Shown here piece after piece: positions 1 through 4,500 of a stretch of DNA of 5,437 bases. Within the stretch, counting starts at the first letter, position 1. Each line of letters starts with the position of its first letter. Below the pieces are notes generated by a model that saw nothing but the letters and a program-made list of their open reading frames with translations, ran no database searches and was not told the DNA's origin. This DNA is from Thermoplasmata archaeon (GTDB taxonomy: Archaea > Thermoplasmatota > Thermoplasmata > Lutacidiplasmatales > UBA184). The DNA lies in contig JAKAPG010000122.1 of NCBI GenBank assembly GCA_021823085.1, positions 1-5,437 of the forward strand, in the 5' to 3' direction. The translations under genes were made by a program, and so were the position numbers.

Positions 1-88
1 CTGTCCAGCATCAGTGTTCTCGGGGACCTCGGGGACGGGTCAACGGAGCGAAGATCGGAAGCACCAGAACGGGGGAATGTGAAGGTGG

Positions 89-96
89 TTTAAAAT
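89..96 (+). promoter_or_regulatory. TATA-like box before the structured segment
   Basis: TTTAAAAT is an AT-only octamer in very GC-rich surroundings, centred about 26 bases before base 119. That spacing matches archaeal TATA-to-start distances. No coding start lies at that distance, so if it is a promoter it would drive a non-coding transcript, or it could be a T-rich stop region for minus-strand transcription (the complement reads ATTTTAAA). Confidence 0.25.
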
Positions 97-118
97 CCTT
101 GTGGCGAGGGGAAGTGCC

Positions 119-189
119 GGGCTGGTCGGGGCGGTCGTGGACCCCGCCGGAAACGCTCTAATCGGGGTGATCAACTACGGGACCGGTCC
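119..189. ncRNA. Possible structured RNA element (unidentified)
   Basis: Bases 119-127 (GGGCTGGTC) can pair with 181-189 (GACCGGTCC) as a 9-bp helix with two G-U pairs. It encloses two adjacent hairpins: 128-131 with 142-145 (GGGG/CCCC, 10-base loop) and 147-150 with 162-165 (4 bp, one G-U, 11-base loop). A TATA-like TTTAAAAT at 89-96 lies about 26 bases before G119, the usual archaeal distance from TATA to transcription start, which favours a plus-strand RNA. I tested a tRNA fold: an acceptor-like and D-arm-like part exist, but anticodon and T arms do not form. The paired small hairpins recall the 5' domain of archaeal SRP RNA, but the helix 8 signature is absent downstream. The complementary strand would fold similarly and lies 17 bases after the stop of the 206-418 gene, so a 3' untranslated structure is an alternative. 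GC-rich DNA pairs easily, so confidence is low. Confidence 0.22.
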
Positions 190-205
190 AAGACTGGTGG
201 GCCGT

Positions 206-418
206 TCAGACCTTGGGGGTGGCAGCGGCAGGCTTTCCTGGATTCCGAGTGGCCGCCCCGATGATCAGGAGGACGAAGCCGATTCCGAGGATGCCCAGAT
301 CCTTGTAGTCCAGGCCCGAAGAATCTCCGTGCCCCATCAGGTCGAGCGCGATTGCACCTGCACCGAGGAGGACGAGAAGCACGCCAATCACAAGGAGCGC
401 TGTGGAAGCGGAGGCCAT
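206..418 (-). CDS. Small two-helix membrane protein, function unknown
   Basis: A 70-residue protein I cannot assign to a named family. Residues about 7-27 form a hydrophobic helix rich in Leu, Val and Ile, residues 28-39 a short polar loop (MGHGDSSGLDYK region), and residues 40-56 a second hydrophobic helix. The tail (57-70) is short, Pro/Ala-rich and basic (R58, K62, K69). The basic tail and acidic loop suggest a helical hairpin with both ends in the cytoplasm and the loop outside. ATG at 418 is chosen because a TATA-like GATATA (441-446) sits about 26 bases upstream, fitting a leaderless transcript; a GTGGGG stretch just before the ATG is a possible weak ribosome site. It lies downstream of, and in the same direction as, the asparagine synthetase gene, 153 bases away, but its own promoter suggests independent expression. 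The clear membrane pattern makes a chance frame unlikely. The overlapping frame at 171-431 on the same strand is Arg/Pro-rich and looks like a shadow. Confidence 0.7.
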   Translation of the reverse strand: MASASTALLVIGVLLVLLGAGAIALDLMGHGDSSGLDYKDLGILGIGFVLLIIGAATRNPGKPAAATPKV

Positions 419-440
419 GGTTTCCCCACACTCCAGTGGC

Positions 441-446
441 TATATC
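441..446 (-). promoter_or_regulatory. TATA-like box of the small membrane protein gene
   Basis: On the minus strand this reads GATATA within GGTTGATATAGCC, centred about 26 bases before the ATG at 418. The distance predicts transcription starting at or next to the start codon. The rest of the 419-571 gap shows no other gene and no clear terminator hairpin with a T run. Confidence 0.45.
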
Positions 447-571
447 AACCTCTCGCTACCCCAGCATTTCAGGTCCTTCTGACTCCCAAATCCCCCTTTA
501 AGGAACGAATGGGGTGGGTCCGGAAGCTTCAGGATGTTCAGTTGACCGGCGACAGAAGACCCGCTCCGGAC

Positions 572-1492
572 CTAGATAGAGACCTCGATCCCCGGGACAC
601 GTTTGAAGAGCTGGACATCCCCGACATGCGGTGCCCGGGTGAGGAAGCGGACGAGCCGCTCGATCCCGAAACCCGCACCTGCCGAGGGGACGAAGCCCTC
701 CGCCGCCTCGGAAAGGTAGGCACGGTACGCCTCGTTGTCAAGCTTGTCCCGGCCCATCCGGGTTCGGAGGCGTCCGAGATCGAACTCGCGCTCCGCCCCC
801 GAAAGCGCCTCGCCAAATCCCTCCGGGTAAATGAGATCGTAGTTGAGGAAGTGGCCCGGGTCGCTCGGGTCCTCCCGATCGTAGAACTCCCTTCGGTGAC
901 AAAGGGCCCAGAAGGGCTGTTCGTGGGCCTGGGAGGCCGCGAACTCCCAATCCGTCCCGAACTGGCTCTCCAGGTCATGGGTCGTGTACACCCGGAACGG
1001 AGGTCGGAACTCGAATCCGGGCACACCGAGCTCCTCCAGCAACGGAAGGAAGTCGGACGCATGACCGTTCAGCGACAAGAAGTAACGCTCGACCAGGCGC
1101 ACCACATCTTCCTGGCGTGCGAGCGCCCATTCGAAGTCTAGCTGGGTGAACTCGAAGAGGTGCTTTCCCGTGGCCTGCCGCTCGGCCCGCTCCAACCGGA
1201 TGTTCGGAGAAAGGATGAAGATCCGATCGAGGTCCCGGACCGCACATTGTTTGTGGAGGATCATCGAGTTCATCGTGTAGAGGCGGGTGCCGAGGTAATC
1301 GACCTCCGGGGTCTTCATGATGGACGATCCGGGATCGGGACCTAGGGGGTCCGTACTGCGCCCGAGCATGACCGGGAGCAACTGGATGAAATGCTCGTCC
1401 TGGAAGAACTCGATCGTGCGGCGGATGAGCGCGCTGCCCACCTTCAGTCGGGTCACCAACTGTTCTCTTGCCCCGGGTGCATTAAAGGCCAT
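572..1492 (-). CDS. Archaeal asparagine synthetase, AspRS catalytic-core paralogue
   Basis: Predicted to make asparagine from aspartate, ATP and ammonia via aspartyl-adenylate in the cytoplasm. It is a bare class II aminoacyl-tRNA synthetase core without the N-terminal anticodon-binding OB domain of AspRS/AsnRS. Its 306 residues match the archaeal AspRS-like asparagine synthetase type (Pyrococcus abyssi AS-AR, about 294 residues). Motif 2 is SPNIRLERAE (95-104; R99, E101) followed by KHLFEFTQLDFE (110-121). A PEGFGEALSGAERE block lies at 223-236, and motif 3 is GAGFGIERL (272-280, R279). Where AspRS has QSPQ before its KQ, this protein has NSMI (75-78), which suits a changed role. ATG 1492 is the only usable start: the frame is closed by a stop at 1529-1531 with no other start codon between. 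The leader is pyrimidine-rich with no Shine-Dalgarno. It is divergent from an AsnC-family regulator gene. The alternative is an AspRS-core paralogue with another substrate. Confidence 0.88.
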   Translation of the reverse strand: MAFNAPGAREQLVTRLKVGSALIRRTIEFFQDEHFIQLLPVMLGRSTDPLGPDPGSSIMKTPEVDYLGTRLYTMNSMILHKQCAVRDLDRIFILSPNIRLERAERQATGKHLFEFTQLDFEWALARQEDVVRLVERYFLSLNGHASDFLPLLEELGVPGFEFRPPFRVYTTHDLESQFGTDWEFAASQAHEQPFWALCHRREFYDREDPSDPGHFLNYDLIYPEGFGEALSGAEREFDLGRLRTRMGRDKLDNEAYRAYLSEAAEGFVPSAGAGFGIERLVRFLTRAPHVGDVQLFKRVPGIEVSI

Positions 1493-1540
1493 GGAAAAGG
1501 GAAGGACGAGAAAGGTAATGAAGGAGGTTCACATTTTCCT

Positions 1541-1550
1541 GAATATATTA
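1541..1550 (-). promoter_or_regulatory. TATA-like element for the asparagine synthetase gene
   Basis: The minus strand reads TAATATATTC here, the best TATA-like stretch in front of the gene. It is centred about 54 bases before ATG 1492, which would put the transcript start near 1519 and give a leader of roughly 27 bases. The ATATATT core reads similarly on both strands. One arm of the GGTAAT/ATTACC inverted repeat overlaps it. Confidence 0.45.
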
Positions 1551-1557
1551 CCGTACC

Positions 1558-1568
1558 GTCACTGTGAC
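1558..1568. promoter_or_regulatory. Palindrome, candidate operator of the AsnC-family regulator
   Basis: GTCACTGTGAC is a perfect inverted repeat: 5-bp arms around a central T. It abuts and overlaps by position the place where TFB would bind, directly before the TATA-like box of the regulator gene (1569-1576), and lies just outside the TATA element of the divergent synthetase gene. A dimeric regulator bound here could block its own promoter and influence the divergent one. Lrp/AsnC proteins commonly bind imperfect palindromes and autoregulate; that this one binds here is inferred from position only. Confidence 0.45.
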
Positions 1569-1576
1569 TTAAATAC
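1569..1576 (+). promoter_or_regulatory. TATA-like box of the Lrp/AsnC regulator operon
   Basis: TTAAATAC is centred about 26 bases before ATG 1598, so transcription is expected to start at or within a base or two of the start codon, giving a leaderless message covering the regulator and LhgO. No Shine-Dalgarno is present in front of the ATG (sequence TGCAACA), which agrees. Confidence 0.55.
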
Positions 1577-1597
1577 TAGATTGGATATACTGCAACA

Positions 1598-2029
1598 ATG
1601 GACGAGCTCGACCGCAGGATCCTTCAGGAGGTCGATGGAGGAACGATCCGGTCCACTCAGCTTGCCCGGCGGCTGAATGTGCCCCTTTCCACGGTGCACT
1701 TCCGCCTTCGCCGGCTCGAGACGAACTCGGTCATCGAACGATACAAGGGCGAGGTCGATTGGCGCAAGGCCGGGTTCACCATCTCGGCCTTTATCCTCGT
1801 GACCACGGATGCGAACCTCCTTAAATCGCTTGGAAAGTCGCAAGACAAGCTGCTCCAGGAGCTTCTCGGCCTTCATTACGTGCGGGAGGGGCACATCATC
1901 GCGGGGGAGGCGGACATCCTCCTCAAGGTCATTGCACGCGATCCCGCACACCTCAAGGAGCTCCTGCTCACGCACATCGATGCGAAAGCGGGCGTCGTGC
2001 GCACGCGGACCCTCATTGCGCTCGAATAG
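1598..2029 (+). CDS. Lrp/AsnC-family transcriptional regulator
   Basis: A 143-residue cytoplasmic DNA-binding regulator, close to the usual 140-165 of the family. The N-terminal winged helix-turn-helix begins MDELDRRILQ (1-10), with the helix-turn-helix at about 18-49 (QLARRLNVPLSTVHFRLRRL). The C-terminal effector-binding and oligomerisation (RAM/AsnC) domain covers about 58-143, with the family's Gly-x-x-Asp at G103/D106 (AGEADILLKV) and the closing block AGVVRTRTLIALE (131-143). Members form dimers to octamers and sense amino acids or related small molecules. ATG 1598 places the family's conserved Asp-x-x-Asp-x-x-Ile-Leu start exactly at the N terminus. It is first in an apparent two-gene operon with lhgO and divergent from an asparagine synthetase gene, so asparagine, aspartate, glutamate or 2-oxoglutarate are reasonable ligand guesses. 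The 11-bp palindrome upstream is a candidate autoregulatory site. Family assignment is firm; ligand and targets are inference. Confidence 0.93.
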   Translation: MDELDRRILQEVDGGTIRSTQLARRLNVPLSTVHFRLRRLETNSVIERYKGEVDWRKAGFTISAFILVTTDANLLKSLGKSQDKLLQELLGLHYVREGHIIAGEADILLKVIARDPAHLKELLLTHIDAKAGVVRTRTLIALE

Positions 2030-2044
2030 GCCCCCGGAAGATCG

Positions 2045-3250
2045 ATGGTGACGGGTACTTCGGATGTCCTCGTGATCGGCGGCGGGATCGTGGGGCTGGC
2101 CACCGGTCGGGCCCTTCTCCGGCACCACCCCGAATGGAAGATCGTGGTGCTCGAAAAGGAGCGGACGGTGGCCGCGCACCAGAGCGGTCACAACAGCGGG
2201 GTGATCCACACCGGGATCTATTACGCCCCCGGTAGTTCAAAAGCCGTGCTCTGTGTCCGCGGTCGGGCGATGCTCTTGGACTATCTCCAACAGCACTCCA
2301 TCCCGTTCCGTATCTGCGGCAAACTGATCCTCGCGACCCAACTCCACGAGCTCCCGGCCCTGCGCCGGCTGGAGGAGCGAGCGCACTCGAACGGGATCCC
2401 GGGTTGCCACCGGCTCGAGGCCAAGGACATCCGCTCCATCGAACCGGACGCAGGCGGCATCGCGGGGCTCGAGGTTCCCGGAACCGGGATGGTCGACTAC
2501 CGGGAGGTCTCCCGTGCGTACGCGAAGGACATCGAGAACGGGGGCGCCGATGTGGTGACCTCCAGCCGGTTGGAGGCGCTCGGGGTCGATGGGTCGGGTG
2601 TCCGCGCGCGCACTTCTACTGGGGAGTACCGCGCTCGATTCTTGGTCAATTGTGCCGGGCTCGGGTCCGACCTTGTTGCGAGGATGGCGGGGGTCCAAAC
2701 CGCAACGCTCATCCTCCCCTTCCGAGGAGAGTACTACCGTCTGGGGAGGGCAGGGGCCGCTCGGGGGAGTCGACACATCTATCCGGTACCTGACCCCCGT
2801 TTCCCTTTCCTGGGCGTCCATCTCACACGGAAGATGAACGGGCCTCCGGAGCTCGGGCCGAATGCGGTCCTCGCATTTTGCCGGGAGGGGTATGGACGAT
2901 GGGATTGGAACTCCCGGGAGATGATGATGGCGTTCTTGTTCCCTGGATTTTGCCCGATGGCGCTCCACCTGTGGCGGACGGCGTCCTATGAGTATCTCCG
3001 TTCGTTCAGCCGGGCCCAGTTCGCGGAGGACCTACGGTGGCTCCTTCCCGCCATCTCCGAGAAGGACCTGGTGCCGGGGGGCTCCGGTGTCCGCGCCCAG
3101 GCCCTCAGCTCGAAGGGTGCCCTCCTCGACGATTTCGTTTGGGAGCGGGGCCGGCGGTCCCTGCATGTGTTGAACGCCCCCTCTCCCGCGGCGACCGCAT
3201 CGCTCGCGATCGCCGAGGAGATCGCCGATCTGGTGCCCTCTCAGTTGTAG
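2045..3250 (+). CDS. lhgO: L-2-hydroxyglutarate oxidase/dehydrogenase (FAD)
   Basis: Oxidises L-2-hydroxyglutarate to 2-oxoglutarate with FAD; in E. coli LhgO the electrons go to the membrane quinone pool. The 401 residues compare with about 420 for E. coli LhgO and align along nearly the whole length. Visible landmarks: dinucleotide-binding VLVIGGGIVG (8-17) with E37 ending the second strand; the flavin-site block HQSGHNSGVIHTGIYYAPGS (45-64); CGKLILAT (91-98); LPFRGEYYRL (224-233); IYPVPDPRFPFLGVHLTR (245-262); GPNAVLAF (271-278); GVRAQAL (348-354); and the C-terminal FAD block NAPSPAAT (377-384). It starts 15 bases after the regulator stop, with a weak GGAAG just upstream, so it is probably cotranscribed and translationally linked to the regulator. 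Its 3' end faces a DadA-like gene 16 bases away. The enzyme probably repairs or salvages L-2-hydroxyglutarate formed by side reactions. Related 2-hydroxyacid substrates cannot be excluded, but the match is specific to LhgO among the D-amino acid oxidase superfamily. Confidence 0.93.
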   Translation: MVTGTSDVLVIGGGIVGLATGRALLRHHPEWKIVVLEKERTVAAHQSGHNSGVIHTGIYYAPGSSKAVLCVRGRAMLLDYLQQHSIPFRICGKLILATQLHELPALRRLEERAHSNGIPGCHRLEAKDIRSIEPDAGGIAGLEVPGTGMVDYREVSRAYAKDIENGGADVVTSSRLEALGVDGSGVRARTSTGEYRARFLVNCAGLGSDLVARMAGVQTATLILPFRGEYYRLGRAGAARGSRHIYPVPDPRFPFLGVHLTRKMNGPPELGPNAVLAFCREGYGRWDWNSREMMMAFLFPGFCPMALHLWRTASYEYLRSFSRAQFAEDLRWLLPAISEKDLVPGGSGVRAQALSSKGALLDDFVWERGRRSLHVLNAPSPAATASLAIAEEIADLVPSQL

Positions 3251-3266
3251 GTTTCCCGCCGCAGGT

Positions 3267-4406
3267 TCAAGAGGGGAACGCCCCACGGAGACGGCCGGTC
3301 CGCAGGGTGCCACAGTAGCGGGAAAGGAACGGGTCTTCGGGGGCCGTGTCGAGCGCAAGGTCCACCGCGTGACGAGCGAGTCCGGGGGCCAGGCTCCAAC
3401 CCAGCCGGAAGCCCCCGGTTGCCACGATGAGCCGGTCCCGGCGGCCGACCAGGGGCAACCCATCGGGCGTGGTGGGACGATAGCCCTGTTCCACGGGAAC
3501 GTTCCCGTCGGACCCGAGCAATGTCCGAGCCCGGGACCACAACGCAGACGCTCTCCGGTTGTCGGCAGAGAAGGTGAAGTCCCAGCCGCTCGTGACCTTC
3601 ACTCCCTGGGCCAGGGGGACGGCGGCCAGCCCCCAATCCGCAAAGATGACCGCGTTCCGGAGGGACGGGACCGGGGGTGCGGTCCAACCGTATCCCTTGA
3701 CCGCGGTGATGGGGAGGCCGAGCCGTCGGCAGGCGATCCCCGCGGTGACGATCACGCGGTCGAAGGGGTCGGAGCCCTCGGAGGATCCGACCGTGCCATC
3801 GAGGCGAACCGAATCTACTTCGGCAATGGCCGTCCGCACCCCGGAGAGTTCCCGGGTGAGGCGATGGATGCAACGATCGGTGTCCAGCCAGCCCATGTCG
3901 GGGTAATGCAGGCTTCCCCCCCCGTCCTTCTCCTCCGTCACCTCGACCCGTTCCTCTGTCGGACGCGACCGGAGGTTCCGGAGGGCATCCTGGAAGAGCC
4001 GGGGCTGTTCGTAGCGTTCCGTCAGTCCCCCCATCCGGAATCCAAAATCGTCGATAGACTCGGCCAGGGCCGCGTACTCTCGGAGGGAGTGGCTCCCCAG
4101 TTCGGCGACCCGAGCGAGGTCCTCGGGGCGGAGCGTGCGTCCGAAGCTCCGGAGATAATTCGAGAGCCAACGTCGGTCCACTCGGCGTACCTGCGACGAA
4201 CCATTCCCTAGATAGCGGAGCGCCCGCCGGAGGTACCGGAGGTTGTTGATCGTGTAGTAGTTGTGACCTTCCAGTATTCCGGCGGCGTGGACAGAGCCGG
4301 CTCCCATCCGGGACCTTTCGTAGAGCGTGACCTCCACACTCCGGGAGCGGAGGTAACGTGCGACAAAGAGACCGGTGATGCCCCCACCGACGACCGCCAC
4401 CCGCAT
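3267..4406 (-). CDS. FAD-dependent oxidoreductase, D-amino acid dehydrogenase (DadA)-like
   Basis: A 379-residue flavoprotein of the D-amino acid oxidase superfamily. The N terminus MRVAVVGGGITG (1-12) with E30 is the FAD-binding Rossmann motif, starting at residue 1, which supports ATG 4406. DadA-like features are VKGYGWT (236-242), corresponding to the DadA KGYS block; GYRPTTPDGLPLVG (308-321); and ATGGFRLGWSLAPG (329-342), matching the DadA tail pattern of tGH-x-x-x-Gw-x-x-apG. It is shorter than typical DadA (about 415-430). DadA deaminates D-amino acids to 2-oxo acids and passes electrons to the respiratory chain. Sarcosine/glycine oxidase-like or other imino/amino acid substrates are also possible, since superfamily members are hard to separate by sequence. 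It has its own divergent promoter shared with the DNA polymerase gene and a TATA-like box giving a leaderless start. Converging with lhgO, its stop lies 16 bases from that gene's stop. The long Arg/Pro-rich frame overlapping it (3241-4860) is a shadow. Confidence 0.85.
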   Translation of the reverse strand: MRVAVVGGGITGLFVARYLRSRSVEVTLYERSRMGAGSVHAAGILEGHNYYTINNLRYLRRALRYLGNGSSQVRRVDRRWLSNYLRSFGRTLRPEDLARVAELGSHSLREYAALAESIDDFGFRMGGLTERYEQPRLFQDALRNLRSRPTEERVEVTEEKDGGGSLHYPDMGWLDTDRCIHRLTRELSGVRTAIAEVDSVRLDGTVGSSEGSDPFDRVIVTAGIACRRLGLPITAVKGYGWTAPPVPSLRNAVIFADWGLAAVPLAQGVKVTSGWDFTFSADNRRASALWSRARTLLGSDGNVPVEQGYRPTTPDGLPLVGRRDRLIVATGGFRLGWSLAPGLARHAVDLALDTAPEDPFLSRYCGTLRTGRLRGAFPS

Positions 4407-4429
4407 CGTATCCGGGGACGCTTCTTCCG

Positions 4430-4437
4430 GATATATC
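4430..4437 (-). promoter_or_regulatory. TATA-like box of the DadA-like gene
   Basis: GATATATC, itself a perfect 8-bp palindrome, is centred about 28 bases before ATG 4406 on the minus strand. The spacing predicts a leaderless or nearly leaderless transcript. No Shine-Dalgarno is visible between it and the start codon. Confidence 0.5.
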
Positions 4438-4464
4438 GGCGCTGCGAGCGTTCCCTGACCATAC

Positions 4465-4472
4465 TATTATAC
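4465..4472 (+). promoter_or_regulatory. TATA-like box of the family B DNA polymerase gene
   Basis: TATTATAC is centred about 32 bases before ATG 4501, giving a predicted leader of only about 5-6 bases. The 94-bp gap (4407-4500) thus holds two back-to-back promoters about 35 bases apart. In-frame upstream sequence reaches a stop at 4456-4458 with no ATG or GTG in between, which confirms the start choice. Confidence 0.5.
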
Positions 4473-4500
4473 TCCCAACCCATCGACCCTGCGAAATCGC

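Larger units (their letters stand above)
1..205. other. Left-edge stretch without a defensible gene
   Basis: No recognisable protein is encoded here. A plus-strand frame enters from the left edge and stops at TAA 91-93. Its 30 residues (ending GNVKVV) could be the tail of a gene outside the window, but nothing identifies it. A second plus frame opens at GTG 101 and reads plausibly for about 35 residues, but then runs on antisense to the two minus-strand genes, so I do not call it. The stretch also holds a TATA-like box at 89-96 and a foldable segment at 119-189, listed separately. A nearly perfect tandem CGGGGAC repeat (21-27 and 30-36) is too short to interpret. Confidence 0.5.

Noticed and set aside
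119..190. tRNA gene with a 7-bp acceptor (119-125/183-189) and a D-arm-like hairpin
   Set aside because: The anticodon arm cannot form five pairs around a 7-base loop, the T arm mismatches at its key closing pairs, and the variable region would be too short.
116..420. Full archaeal SRP RNA
   Set aside because: The 5' part loosely resembles the SRP 5' domain hairpins, but the conserved helix 8 sequence (GGAAGG...AGCAGC) is not found downstream, where a convincing membrane protein is encoded instead.
101..1141. 346-codon plus-strand open frame from a GTG, whose first 35 residues look protein-like
   Set aside because: Most of it is antisense to two well-supported minus-strand genes (206-418 and 572-1492), and beyond the first part its composition is that of a complement frame. 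The start has no properly spaced promoter.
1559..2209. 216-codon minus-strand open frame opposite the regulator
   Set aside because: Antisense to the Lrp/AsnC gene, and spans the divergent promoter region and the start of lhgO.
3251..3266. Terminator between the convergent lhgO and DadA-like genes
   Set aside because: Only 16 bases, no hairpin and no T run in either direction.
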